Assembly (NCBI RefSeq): GCF_017874535.1
Contig: NZ_JAGGLS010000004.1
Location: forward strand, 62,001 to 126,000
Length of the DNA: 64,000 bases
DNA from: Anaerococcus nagyae
GTDB lineage: Bacteria > Bacillota > Clostridia > Tissierellales > Peptoniphilaceae
Direction: 5' to 3'
Shown here: positions 1 to 11,268 of the stretch, in pieces
Numbering within the stretch: the first letter of the stretch is position 1
How the letters are laid out: each line of letters begins with the position of its first letter
Notes under the pieces: generated by a model
Database searches by the model: none
Told to the model about the DNA's origin: nothing
Seen by the model: only the letters and a program-made list of their open reading frames with translations
Made by a program: the position numbers and the translations under genes

Positions 1-390
1 GATCACGGTGCCTATGAAATAGCAAAAAGATCTAGAGGAACACCTAGAATTGCTAATAGATTATTAAAAAGAGTTCGAGATTACGCTATAGTAAAAAAAG
101 ATAAAAAAATAGATCATGAAACCAGCAAGGAAGGCCTTAATTTACTTGAGATAGATGAAATGGGACTTGATACTATGGATAAAAAAATAATTATGACTAT
201 GTATCAAAACTTTAATGGTGGTCCAGTAGGCATAGATACTATAGCTGCCTCTACTGGTATTGAAAATGTAACTATAGAAGATGTATATGAACCATATTTG
301 CTCCAGATAGGATTCTTGTCGAGAACACCTAGAGGTCGTGTTCTAACAAGATTTGCGTATGAGCATTATGGATTAAGATTTGAGGAATAA
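1..390 (+). CDS. ruvB: Holliday junction branch migration helicase RuvB, C-terminal part
   Basis: The window opens inside this gene; 129 C-terminal residues are present in frame from base 1 to the TAA. RuvB is the hexameric AAA+ motor that drives Holliday junction branch migration with RuvA. Visible are the sensor-2 motif [11 protein letters not shown] just after the cut and the C-terminal winged-helix DNA-binding domain, ending in [15 protein letters not shown], typical of RuvB. The Walker motifs lie upstream of the window. It abuts queA with no gap, the usual ruvB-queA-tgt order of Firmicutes. Confidence 0.95.
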   Translation, partial: DHGAYEIAKRSRGTPRIANRLLKRVRDYAIVKKDKKIDHETSKEGLNLLEIDEMGLDTMDKKIIMTMYQNFNGGPVGIDTIAASTGIENVTIEDVYEPYLLQIGFLSRTPRGRVLTRFAYEHYGLRFEE

Positions 391-2539
<2,149 letters not shown>

Positions 2540-2540
<1 letters not shown>

Positions 2541-2800
2541 TGAAAATTGAATATTTAATACTAATTATCCTTTGCTTTGGATTCTATCAAAAGTCTATAA
2601 AAGATGATATCAAATTCCGAAAAAATAAAGAATTTATAAATGATAATTTAGAAATAGGATGCCATATAGTAACACAATCTGGTATTATTGGAGAAGTTAC
2701 TAATATTGAGGGCGAAATTATTACTATTTTGAGTGGAGATAATGAATCTATAAATAAATTAAAAATACAAAAATCAGAAATAAAAAATCTAATTTCTTAG
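2540..2800 (+). CDS. yajC: YajC-like preprotein translocase accessory subunit
   Basis: A short 86-residue protein with one N-terminal hydrophobic segment (about residues 3-15) followed by the small YajC domain: the pattern GCHIVTQSGIIGEVTNIEG corresponds to the conserved G-D-x-V-x-T-x-G-G-I-x-G motif, with one Gly of the GG pair replaced by Ser. YajC associates with SecDF and the Sec translocon. The location after tgt is the standard one and supports the call. The membrane segment is shorter than usual. Its stop codon lies in the left arm of the terminator at 2799-2822. Confidence 0.82.
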
Positions 2801-2822
2801 AGGCATAGTAGCCTCTTTTTCT
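2799..2822 (+). terminator. Intrinsic terminator after yajC
   Basis: Six-base stem AGAGGC / GCCTCT (2799-2804 with 2811-2816), loop ATAGTA, followed by TTTTCTTT. It overlaps the yajC stop codon and ends the ruvB-queA-tgt-yajC unit. Confidence 0.8.
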
Positions 2823-2840
2823 TTATAAATTGTTAAAAAA

Positions 2841-2849
2841 TGGTATAAT
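2841..2849 (+). promoter_or_regulatory. Extended -10 promoter for recJ operon
   Basis: TGGTATAAT (TGn plus consensus TATAAT at 2844-2849) about 25 bases before the recJ start and just after the yajC terminator. No good -35 is visible at 17 bases; an extended -10 can compensate. The same 9-mer occurs before mutS and rny. Confidence 0.65.
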
Positions 2850-2873
2850 TTTTCTATATGAAAGGGTGATGCA

Positions 2874-4604
2874 ATGAGTAATTGGTTTATATATAATAAG
2901 AAAGAAAACTATATTAATAATCTGAAAAATGAGAATATAACAAAGCTTCAAGCACTTGTTTTAGGAAATCGTGATATAGTTAAACCCAGCACTGTGGATA
3001 TGTTCTTAAGACCAAGCTTATCAAAGTTGCATGATCCTTTTTTACTTGAAGATATGGATAAAGCTGTTGATCTTATTATGGAAACTATGAAAAATGGTGG
3101 AGAAATTAGAATCTTTGGTGACTATGATCAAGACGGCATAGCTTCTGTAATGACTCTTTTAGATGGGTTATTATATTATTATGATTTTATTAGCTATGAT
3201 ATCCCACAAAGAGTCAAAGAAGGTTATGGTATATCTGTTAGTATGGCTAAAAAAGCTATTGATGATAATGTTAGTTTAATAATAACTTGCGATAATGGTA
3301 TAACTGGATTTGAACAAGTAAAGATGCTAAAAGATGCTGGAATTAATGTAATTGTTACAGACCACCATGAAATAGAAACTAATACTAATGGAGAATGGCA
3401 AAGTCAAATTTTACCAGAAGCTGATGCTGTAATAAATCCTAAAAGATTAGATTCATCATATCCATTTGATGATTTATGTGGAGCAGGAGTTTGCTTTAAG
3501 TTAATGACTGCTTTATTTAATAAATTAGATGGTGATTTAGACTATCTTTTTGGATTACTGGAATATGTAGCTATGGGAACAGTTTGTGATATGGTGTCTC
3601 TTACTGATGAAAATAGGATTTTTGTTATAGAAGGTTTAAAAAGATTAAATTATACAGATAAATTAGCCATTAAAGCAATACTTGAAGAAAGTTCATGGGA
3701 TAAGGAAATAGACGTTTATACATTAGGATTTATATTAGGACCAACTATGAATGCAACAGGTAGATTATCAACGGCGAAAGATGCTATCAAGCTATTAATG
3801 GAAGAAGATATTGACGAAATTTATAGCTTAGCAAAAGACTTAGTAGAATTAAATAACGAGCGTAAAACTTTAACCGAAGAAGGTTTAGATAAATGCATAA
3901 AAATTATAGAAGAAAATAACTACTATAAAGATGATGTAATTGTTGTATATGAAAACTCTATAAACGAGTCAATATGTGGAATAGTAGCTGGAAGAATAAA
4001 AGAAAAATATTATAGACCAACTATTATTCTCTCTAGTTCTAATACTGAAGGTCTTGCAAAAGGGTCTGGTAGATCCATTGATTCTTATAATATATATGAA
4101 GAAGTATCAAAATATAAAGATAAGCTAGACTCGTTTGGTGGTCATCCAATGGCTTGTGGTTTATCCATTAAAACTAATCTTATAGATGATTTTAGAAAGT
4201 TTTTAAATGAAAACTCAAAGCTAAATCAAAAGCAAAAGGAAAAGGTAATTAATATAGATAAAGCCATAGATATATCAAAATTATCTTTAGAATTTGCTCA
4301 AAGTCTTAAAAGTCTAGAACCATTTGGTAAAGACTTTGAAAAGCCTATATTTGCTGATAAAAAAGTAGTAATAGCAAGATGCGATATGATTGGCAAAGAT
4401 AAGAAAACCATGAGATTATCACTTCAAAAAAATGGAACTTATATCAATGCTATAAAATTTCATGCAGTAGATGAATATGAATATTTAAAAGAAAAATATG
4501 GAGATAATATTGTAGGTAATAAAATCGATATTGTGTATTACCCAGATGTCAATGAGTTCAGGGGCAATATAAATCTTCAGTTAAAACTAATTGATATAAG
4601 ATGA
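2874..4604 (+). CDS. recJ: Single-stranded-DNA-specific 5'-3' exonuclease RecJ
   Basis: RecJ degrades single-stranded DNA 5' to 3' in RecF-pathway recombination, mismatch repair and base excision repair. The 576-residue protein has the DHH-family motifs: DYDQDG (D83 onward), DHHE (D163-H165) and GGHPMACG in the DHHA1 domain (H424), then a C-terminal OB-like domain. It is near the length of the shorter RecJ proteins and lacks the long Bacillus C-terminal extension. The ATG is preceded by AGGGTG. It is the first gene of a long operon running through plsY. Confidence 0.95.
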   Translation: MSNWFIYNKKENYINNLKNENITKLQALVLGNRDIVKPSTVDMFLRPSLSKLHDPFLLEDMDKAVDLIMETMKNGGEIRIFGDYDQDGIASVMTLLDGLLYYYDFISYDIPQRVKEGYGISVSMAKKAIDDNVSLIITCDNGITGFEQVKMLKDAGINVIVTDHHEIETNTNGEWQSQILPEADAVINPKRLDSSYPFDDLCGAGVCFKLMTALFNKLDGDLDYLFGLLEYVAMGTVCDMVSLTDENRIFVIEGLKRLNYTDKLAIKAILEESSWDKEIDVYTLGFILGPTMNATGRLSTAKDAIKLLMEEDIDEIYSLAKDLVELNNERKTLTEEGLDKCIKIIEENNYYKDDVIVVYENSINESICGIVAGRIKEKYYRPTIILSSSNTEGLAKGSGRSIDSYNIYEEVSKYKDKLDSFGGHPMACGLSIKTNLIDDFRKFLNENSKLNQKQKEKVINIDKAIDISKLSLEFAQSLKSLEPFGKDFEKPIFADKKVVIARCDMIGKDKKTMRLSLQKNGTYINAIKFHAVDEYEYLKEKYGDNIVGNKIDIVYYPDVNEFRGNINLQLKLIDIR

Positions 4605-4611
4605 GGTAAAT

Positions 4612-6801
4612 ATGACAACAGACTTTAAAGAAGAATATGAAGAATTTAAAAAAAATATATTATATAATAATCCTAATGCAGATATTGGTTTAATAAAAAA
4701 AGCATATTTTTTTGGTGAAATAAATCATAGAGGCCAGAAAAGAAATTCAGGAGAAGATTATTTCATCCATCCTATAGCTGTAGCTACGACATTATCAAAC
4801 ATGAAGCTTGATGATCAGACAATCTGTGCAGGACTAATGCATGATGTTTTGGAAGATACAGAAGTTACTTATGATGAAATGGAAGAAAAATTTGGTCATG
4901 AAATAACTTTCTTAGTAGATGGAGTAACCAAGCTTAAAAACTTAAATTATAGTTCTAGAGAAGAAAAACAAGCTGAAAATATTAGAAAAATGGTCATGGC
5001 AATGAGCAATGACGTAAGGGTTGTTTTAATAAAGCTTGCTGATAGACTCCATAATATGAGAACTTTAGAATATAAGACTCGTGAAAAACAAGTTCAAACA
5101 GCTACGGAAACCTTAGAAATCTATGTTCCTCTTGCTCATAGACTTGGAATATATTCTATAAAGTGGGAACTAGAAGACTTATGTTTTAGGTACCAAGAAC
5201 CTGAAAAATATTATGAACTTGCAGAGATGGTTTCTCAAAAAAGACGTGAAAGAGAAGCATATATCAATGAAATAATAGAGACTTTGACAGAGTCCTTGCA
5301 AGGTACCAATATAGATTTCGAGATAAGTGGTAGACCTAAATCACTTTATTCAATTTATAAAAAGATGATGCGAAATAATATCGTATTTGAAGAAATATAT
5401 GATTTAACAGCAGTGAGAGTATTAGTGGATACTATAGCAGAATGTTATGAGGTTTTAGGTAAGGTTCATTCACTTTGGAGACCCATACCAAATAGGATAA
5501 AAGATTATATAGGTCAGCCTAAACCTAATGGATACAGATCACTTCATACGACGGTTTTTGGTGAGGATTCTAGACCATTTGAAGTTCAAATAAGAACTCG
5601 CCAAATGCACAAAGAATGTGAGTACGGTGTTGCAGCTCATTGGAGGTATAAAGAAGGTAAGACAAAAGAATCGGATTTTGATGATGCCATGGAATTTTTA
5701 AGACGTATTATGGAATGGCAAAGAGAAGGTGGAGCTGATGAAGATAGTAAAGCTTTTATGGAAACTCTAAAAACCGATTTCTTTTCTAGAGAAATATATA
5801 TATATTCTCCTGCTGGAGAAATCTATTCCTTACCAATTGGCTCATGTGCTATAGACTTTGCTTATAAGATTCATACTGAAGTGGGCAACAAATGTATAGG
5901 AGCAAAAGTAAATGGAGCAATTGTTCCTATAACTCAAAAGCTTAAAACAGGTGATGTAGTAGAAATCTTAACGAGCAAAAATTCGAAAGGCCCTAGCAGA
6001 GATTGGTTAAATATAGTAAAAAGTAACCAAGCTAAGAATAAGATCAAGCAATTTTTTAAAAGAAATGAAAAAGAAGAAAATATTGAGCTTGGTAAAAATC
6101 AAGTTATTAAAGATATAAAAAAACATAGATCAGCCTATAAATCTTTACTAAAAGATGATTGGATAAATGATATATCAAATGAGCTAGGTTTTCCATCTGA
6201 AGAAGAAATGTATGCTTCAGTTGGTTATGGTAAAATCACAAGTGAACAAGTTGTTCAAAAACTCCTGAAAAAAGAAAAAGAATTAGAAGATAAGGATAAG
6301 GATTTATCAAAACCAATCGAGTTTACTAACAAAGAAAATCAATCAAATAATTCTAAGGGAGAGGTAAGAGTTAGTGACTTTGGAGATGATATAGAAGTTA
6401 AGTTTGCAAAATGCTGTACACCAGTTCCAGGAGATTCAATTATTGGTTTTATTACTAAGGGCAACGGTATATCAGTACATACCAAATCTTGCCCAAATAT
6501 AATTAAGACACATGCGCCAGAAAGACTTATTGATGTTTATTGGCAAAATGAATCAACTGATAAGTTTCCAGTTAACATACAAATTGTTTGTGCAAATTCT
6601 CCAACAGTAATATATGATATTACCAAAATGATAACTACTGTAAATGTAAATATTTCTGGAATGAATGCTAGACTTACTGATAGTCAAGAAGGAATTATAG
6701 ATCTTACAGTTGAAGTTAATAGCACAAGCCAGTTAGATGATGTTATAGCAAAATTAAAATCTATAAATACAGTTTATAGTGTATATAGGGTGAATAATTA
6801 A
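4612..6801 (+). CDS. relA: Bifunctional (p)ppGpp synthetase/hydrolase (Rel)
   Basis: This long RSH protein (729 residues) makes and degrades (p)ppGpp during the stringent response. Domains in order: HD hydrolase with intact GLMHDVLEDT (H77, D78), synthetase with RIKDYIGQPKPNGYRSLHTT around residues 300-320, TGS domain (about 390-450), a conserved CC motif region (FAKCCTPVPGD, about 600) and a C-terminal ACT domain. Both catalytic halves look complete, so it is probably a single bifunctional Rel as in most Firmicutes. The downstream dtd overlaps by one base. Confidence 0.96.
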   Translation: MTTDFKEEYEEFKKNILYNNPNADIGLIKKAYFFGEINHRGQKRNSGEDYFIHPIAVATTLSNMKLDDQTICAGLMHDVLEDTEVTYDEMEEKFGHEITFLVDGVTKLKNLNYSSREEKQAENIRKMVMAMSNDVRVVLIKLADRLHNMRTLEYKTREKQVQTATETLEIYVPLAHRLGIYSIKWELEDLCFRYQEPEKYYELAEMVSQKRREREAYINEIIETLTESLQGTNIDFEISGRPKSLYSIYKKMMRNNIVFEEIYDLTAVRVLVDTIAECYEVLGKVHSLWRPIPNRIKDYIGQPKPNGYRSLHTTVFGEDSRPFEVQIRTRQMHKECEYGVAAHWRYKEGKTKESDFDDAMEFLRRIMEWQREGGADEDSKAFMETLKTDFFSREIYIYSPAGEIYSLPIGSCAIDFAYKIHTEVGNKCIGAKVNGAIVPITQKLKTGDVVEILTSKNSKGPSRDWLNIVKSNQAKNKIKQFFKRNEKEENIELGKNQVIKDIKKHRSAYKSLLKDDWINDISNELGFPSEEEMYASVGYGKITSEQVVQKLLKKEKELEDKDKDLSKPIEFTNKENQSNNSKGEVRVSDFGDDIEVKFAKCCTPVPGDSIIGFITKGNGISVHTKSCPNIIKTHAPERLIDVYWQNESTDKFPVNIQIVCANSPTVIYDITKMITTVNVNISGMNARLTDSQEGIIDLTVEVNSTSQLDDVIAKLKSINTVYSVYRVNN

Positions 6802-7250
6802 TGAGAGCAGTAATACAAAAAGTTACAAAATCAAATGTAGTAGTAGATAATGAAGAAATATCAAATATAGATCAAGGTTTGTTAGTTTTACTAGCTGTAA
6901 AAGAAAACGATGATAAAGATGATCTAGCCTATATTAAAAAGAAAATAGAAAAGCTTAGAATATTTGAAGATAATGAAGGTAAGATGAACTTATCTATAGA
7001 AGAAGTGGGAGGAGAGATACTCTTAGTATCTCAATTTACTCTTTATGGAGACGTAAGAAAAGGAAATAGACCAAGTTTTATAGACTCTGCAAAACCAGAT
7101 AAAGCAAATGAATTTTATGAAATATTAAAAGAAGAACTTGTTGCTGATGGTTTATCTGTAAAAACAGGTAAGTTTCAAACTCATATGGAAGTTAGTCTTA
7201 CAAATGATGGACCTTGTACTATAATATTAGATAGTGAGAGGATATTATAA
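6801..7250 (+). CDS. dtd: D-aminoacyl-tRNA deacylase
   Basis: Dtd removes D-amino acids, and glycine from tRNA-Ala, mischarged onto tRNA. The 149-residue product is the usual length, begins MRAVIQKVTKSNV and has both active-site signatures: SQFTLYGD (S77, Q78) and the cis-proline loop NDGPCT near the C-terminus. Its start overlaps the relA stop (TAATG), which implies translational coupling. The relA-dtd pair is widely conserved in Firmicutes. Confidence 0.96.
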   Translation: MRAVIQKVTKSNVVVDNEEISNIDQGLLVLLAVKENDDKDDLAYIKKKIEKLRIFEDNEGKMNLSIEEVGGEILLVSQFTLYGDVRKGNRPSFIDSAKPDKANEFYEILKEELVADGLSVKTGKFQTHMEVSLTNDGPCTIILDSERIL

Positions 7251-7850
7251 ATGCAAATAAAGAAGTTTACTCTAGGACCAGTTCTAACAAATTTATATGT
7301 AATGAGCGAAAATGGTCATGGATTTATAGTAGATGCAGCGGATAAAAGTGATTATGTAACGGACTATATAAAAGAAAATAAAATTGAAATAGATTTTATT
7401 TTGCAAACACATACTCACTATGATCATGTACTGGGTTTAGAATACTATAAAAACTTATATAATGTAGATGTATATGCTTCTAGTGAGTCAAAGCAAATTG
7501 CTAATGATTTAAATTATAACCTTGGGTTTAATTACCCTAGTTTATTCGTACCTATAGATAAGTATTTAGAAGATGGTGAAGTTTTTAGCGATTTTAATAT
7601 AAAAGCTATAAAAACACCAGGACATAGCTTGGATTCTATAAGTTATCTTATAGGAAATAGTTTATTTAGTGGAGACACTTTATTTAATTTATCCATTGGT
7701 AGAACTGATTTACCAGGTGGGAATTATGCTACTATTATGGAATCATTAAATAAATATAGGCAACTTAATCCAAATACTGATGTATATTCAGGACATGGAG
7801 AGAACACAAATCTTTATTATGAATTAGAGAATAATCCGTTTTTAAACTAA
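7251..7850 (+). CDS. MBL-fold metallo-hydrolase, glyoxalase II-like
   Basis: A 199-residue metallo-beta-lactamase-fold hydrolase. The metal-binding motif HTHYDH (H54, H56, D58, H59) is intact, followed by TPGHS (third His), FSGDTLF (bridging Asp) and SGHGENT near the C-terminus (last His), the pattern of YcbL/GloB-like hydrolases. The substrate cannot be told from sequence. It follows dtd with no gap. In many Firmicutes hisS lies between this gene and aspS, but here aspS follows directly. Confidence 0.9.
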   Translation: MQIKKFTLGPVLTNLYVMSENGHGFIVDAADKSDYVTDYIKENKIEIDFILQTHTHYDHVLGLEYYKNLYNVDVYASSESKQIANDLNYNLGFNYPSLFVPIDKYLEDGEVFSDFNIKAIKTPGHSLDSISYLIGNSLFSGDTLFNLSIGRTDLPGGNYATIMESLNKYRQLNPNTDVYSGHGENTNLYYELENNPFLN

Positions 7851-7859
7851 GGAGATATA

Positions 7860-9632
7860 ATGGAATTTAAAAGAAGCCACATGTGTGGAGAATTAAGAAG
7901 TGAAAATATTGGACAATCTGTAGTACTTATGGGATGGGTTGCCAAAAAAAGAAATCTTGGATCATTAGTATTCTTTGATCTAAGAGATAAGACTGGTATT
8001 ACCCAAGTAGTTGTAAGAGAAGAAGATGAAGTAAATCATGAACTAGCAAGTCATTTAGGAAGTGAATACGTCGTTGAGGTTAAAGGTGATGTGCGCGAAA
8101 GGGAATCTAAAAATCCAGATATTCCAACAGGTGACATAGAAATTGTTGTAGAAAAAATAAATATCTTAGATAAGGCAAATACACCGCCAATATATATTAA
8201 AGATAATGATGATGTAGCTGAAAATTTGAAATTAAAATATAGATATCTAGATATGAGAAAGCCTTCTGTACAAAAAAATCTTAAACTAAGATCAGATATC
8301 ATTCGTACAGTAAGAGAGTACATGTATAACAACGATTTTACAGAAGTAGAAACACCATTTTTAACAAAGCCTACACCAGAAGGTGCACGTGATTATGTAG
8401 TACCATCTCGTTTAGAACCAGGTGAATTTTACGCTCTTCCTCAATCACCACAGCTATTTAAACAAATTCTAATGATTGGATCATTGGATAGATATTTCCA
8501 AGTTGTAAAATGTTTTAGAGATGAAGATCTAAGAGCTAATAGACAACCAGAGTTTACCCAATTAGATATGGAATTATCATTTGCAAATCAGGATGATGTA
8601 ATAGCAGTAAATGAGGGTCTTATAAAGGAATTATTTGATAAATATACAGATTATGATCTAACTCTTCCAATTCCTCGTATGGATTATAGTGAAGCTATTA
8701 ATTCTTATGGCTCAGACAAACCAGATTTAAGATTTGGTTATAAAATTAATGATATTTCAGAAATATGGAAAGACAGCGAGTTTAAAGTATTTGCAAGTAA
8801 TACTAGTGATGGAAAATCTGTAAGAGCTATAAATTTTAAAAACTTAGCAGATAAATATTCTAGAAAACAATTAGATAAGTTAACTGATTTTGTAAAAGAT
8901 TATGGTTTAGGTGGTCTATCTTACATTAAGTACGGTGATAAAGTAAATTCATCTATTAGTAAGTTCTTAACAGATGATATCTTAAATGCAATGGTAGAAA
9001 AACTTAATATAGAAGATAATGATTTAGTTTTAATAGCTGCAGATAAGGATAAAAAAGTTTTAGAGGGTCTAGGAGCTTTAAGAAATAAAGTTGCTCGTGA
9101 GAATAATCTTTATGAAAAAGAATATGCCCTAACATGGGTAGTAAATTTCCCAATGTTTGAATATAGCGAAGAAGAAGATAGATACGTTTCTCAACATCAT
9201 CCATTTACAATGCCTAATGAAGAAGATATTGATCTTTTAAAGACTCATCCAGAGAAAGTTAGAACTCAAGCTTACGATATAGTTATAAATGGTGATGAAA
9301 TGGGCGGTGGATCTGTAAGAATTAACAACTCAGAACTTCAAAAAGAAATATTTGAAGCATTAAACTTAACAGATGAAGATATCGAAAAGAAATTTGGTTT
9401 CTTTATTGAAGCTTTAAAATACGGCACACCACCTCATGCAGGTCTTGCTTATGGACTAGATAGGTTGTTAATGTTATTTGCAAAAACAAATAATATAAAA
9501 GATGTAATTGCATTTCCAAAAACTCAATCTGCAACCTGTCCATTGTCTGAAGCACCTACAAAAGTTGATGAAAATACCCTTGAAGAACTATCTATAAATA
9601 TAAGGAGTGATAGTAATGGCAATGATGATTAA
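7860..9632 (+). CDS. aspS: Aspartyl-tRNA synthetase
   Basis: Class IIb synthetase charging tRNA-Asp. The 590-residue protein has an N-terminal OB anticodon-binding domain (about residues 1-105), motif 2 (CFRDEDLRANRQPEFTQLD), a bacterial GAD insertion domain (about 285-415) and motif 3 (GLAYGLDRLLML). This is the long bacterial form. Whether it is discriminating for Asp over Asn cannot be judged here. It has an AAGGAGAT site and overlaps the start of the RseC-like gene. Confidence 0.97.
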   Translation: MEFKRSHMCGELRSENIGQSVVLMGWVAKKRNLGSLVFFDLRDKTGITQVVVREEDEVNHELASHLGSEYVVEVKGDVRERESKNPDIPTGDIEIVVEKINILDKANTPPIYIKDNDDVAENLKLKYRYLDMRKPSVQKNLKLRSDIIRTVREYMYNNDFTEVETPFLTKPTPEGARDYVVPSRLEPGEFYALPQSPQLFKQILMIGSLDRYFQVVKCFRDEDLRANRQPEFTQLDMELSFANQDDVIAVNEGLIKELFDKYTDYDLTLPIPRMDYSEAINSYGSDKPDLRFGYKINDISEIWKDSEFKVFASNTSDGKSVRAINFKNLADKYSRKQLDKLTDFVKDYGLGGLSYIKYGDKVNSSISKFLTDDILNAMVEKLNIEDNDLVLIAADKDKKVLEGLGALRNKVARENNLYEKEYALTWVVNFPMFEYSEEEDRYVSQHHPFTMPNEEDIDLLKTHPEKVRTQAYDIVINGDEMGGGSVRINNSELQKEIFEALNLTDEDIEKKFGFFIEALKYGTPPHAGLAYGLDRLLMLFAKTNNIKDVIAFPKTQSATCPLSEAPTKVDENTLEELSINIRSDSNGNDD

Positions 9633-10032
9633 GCAAGGAATTGTCCTTGATAATGATAATGGAAAATTGACAATAAGTGTTGGTAGATCAGAAGCTTGTG
9701 GAGCTTGTGCTGCAAAAGAATCATGTGGACAAAAAGATGAAACCATTATAGAAGCTTATTCTACTGATGACATTAATACTGGAGATAAGGTTATATTAGA
9801 AAGTAGATCCCAAGATATAACAAAATACTCTATATATGTATATGTACTTCCAGTTGCACTTATTGTAATTGGAGCAGTTTTACCTAATTTATTATTTAAA
9901 AATTCAGGTTTAGATATAAATTTATTGACTCTTATATCAATATTAATGTTTTTTGCTATATCATTTGTTATAGTAAAAAAAATTGATAATAAGCTAAAAG
10001 ATAATAATGTTATGAAAGTGAGAAAAATATAA
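9616..10032 (+). CDS. SoxR-reducing-system / RseC family membrane protein
   Basis: A small integral membrane protein (138 residues from this ATG) with an N-terminal cysteine cluster ([13 protein letters not shown]) and two transmembrane segments (about residues 75-95 and 100-120 from this start), the arrangement of RseC/RsxC-associated proteins. The family is linked to redox sensing and Rnf-type electron transfer; the role in Firmicutes is not settled. I chose ATG 9616, eight bases after AAGGAG, over an in-frame GTG at 9607 that overlaps that site. It overlaps aspS by 17 bases. Confidence 0.8.
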   Translation: MAMMIKQGIVLDNDNGKLTISVGRSEACGACAAKESCGQKDETIIEAYSTDDINTGDKVILESRSQDITKYSIYVYVLPVALIVIGAVLPNLLFKNSGLDINLLTLISILMFFAISFVIVKKIDNKLKDNNVMKVRKI

Positions 10033-11267
10033 TGGATTATTCCCTTATTAAAGAGTTTGATCCAAAAGCCTATGAATTTTTAAACAAAGAAGTTCATAGG
10101 CAAGAAAATAATATTGAACTCATTGCATCAGAAAACTATGTAAATAAGGAAATTTTAGAATCTTGTGGTAGTTTATTAACAAATAAATATGCTGAGGGTT
10201 TACCTGAAAAAAGATATTATGGTGGCTGCGAAAATATAGATACAATAGAACAATTAGCTATAGATCGTGCTAAGAAACTTTTTGGAGCAGATCATGCTAA
10301 TGTTCAGCCACATTCAGGCTCCAATGCTAATATAGCAGCTTATTTTGCCCTACTTAAACCTAAAGATAAAGTTTTAGCAATGGATCTTACAGAAGGTGGA
10401 CACTTAACTCACGGATCAAAAGTTAATTTTTCTGGAAAACTATATGATTTTCATCATTATGGTGTAAATTATAAAACTGGAAGGATCGATTACGATTATG
10501 TATTAAAAAAAGCAAAAGAAGTGAAACCTAAACTTATAGTATGCGGGGCTAGTGCTTATCCTCGTGAAATTAATTTTAAAAAGTTTAGAGAAATAGCAGA
10601 TGAAGTAGGTGCTTTACTAATGGCCGATATGGCTCATATAGCAGGTTTAGTGGCAGCAGGCGAACATCAAAATCCAGTTTTATATTGTGATGTTGTAACA
10701 TCTACAACTCATAAAACATTAAGAGGTCCTAGATCTGGATTCATACTTTGTAAAGAAGAATATGCTAAAGCTATAGATAAGGCTGTTTTTCCAGGACTAC
10801 AAGGTGGACCGTTAGAACATATTATCCTAGCAAAAGCTTTAGGATTTAAACAAAATTTAGAACCATCTTGGAAAGATTATGCTAAACAAATTAAATTAAA
10901 TGCAAAGTCTATGGAAAAAGCTCTAAGAGAACATGACTTTAAAATGATTTCTGATGGAACAGATAATCATCTCTTATTAATTGATTTAACAAATAAAAAT
11001 ATAACAGGAAGAGAAGCTCAAGATTTACTTGATAAAGTTTATATAACTACAAACAAAAATACTATTCCTAATGAAAAGCTTTCTCCTAATATAACTAGTG
11101 GTCTAAGAATAGGGACAGCTGCAATTACAACTAGGGGTATGAAAGAAGGGGAAGCTCAAAAAATAATTGAGCTTATTTCAAGAACATTAGATAAAAAAGA
11201 AAATTTAGAGATTATTAGAAAAGAAGTACTAGATTTAACCTCTAAATTTCCAGTATATGGAGTTTGA
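10032..11267 (+). CDS. glyA: Serine hydroxymethyltransferase
   Basis: PLP enzyme interconverting serine and glycine while charging tetrahydrofolate with a one-carbon unit. The 411-residue protein has [10 protein letters not shown] at the start, [12 protein letters not shown] (cofactor Asp) and [13 protein letters not shown] with the Schiff-base Lys at K228. It overlaps the preceding RseC-like stop by one base and ends one base before the der ATG, so it lies tightly inside the operon. Confidence 0.97.
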   Translation: MDYSLIKEFDPKAYEFLNKEVHRQENNIELIASENYVNKEILESCGSLLTNKYAEGLPEKRYYGGCENIDTIEQLAIDRAKKLFGADHANVQPHSGSNANIAAYFALLKPKDKVLAMDLTEGGHLTHGSKVNFSGKLYDFHHYGVNYKTGRIDYDYVLKKAKEVKPKLIVCGASAYPREINFKKFREIADEVGALLMADMAHIAGLVAAGEHQNPVLYCDVVTSTTHKTLRGPRSGFILCKEEYAKAIDKAVFPGLQGGPLEHIILAKALGFKQNLEPSWKDYAKQIKLNAKSMEKALREHDFKMISDGTDNHLLLIDLTNKNITGREAQDLLDKVYITTNKNTIPNEKLSPNITSGLRIGTAAITTRGMKEGEAQKIIELISRTLDKKENLEIIRKEVLDLTSKFPVYGV

Positions 11268-11268
11268 T

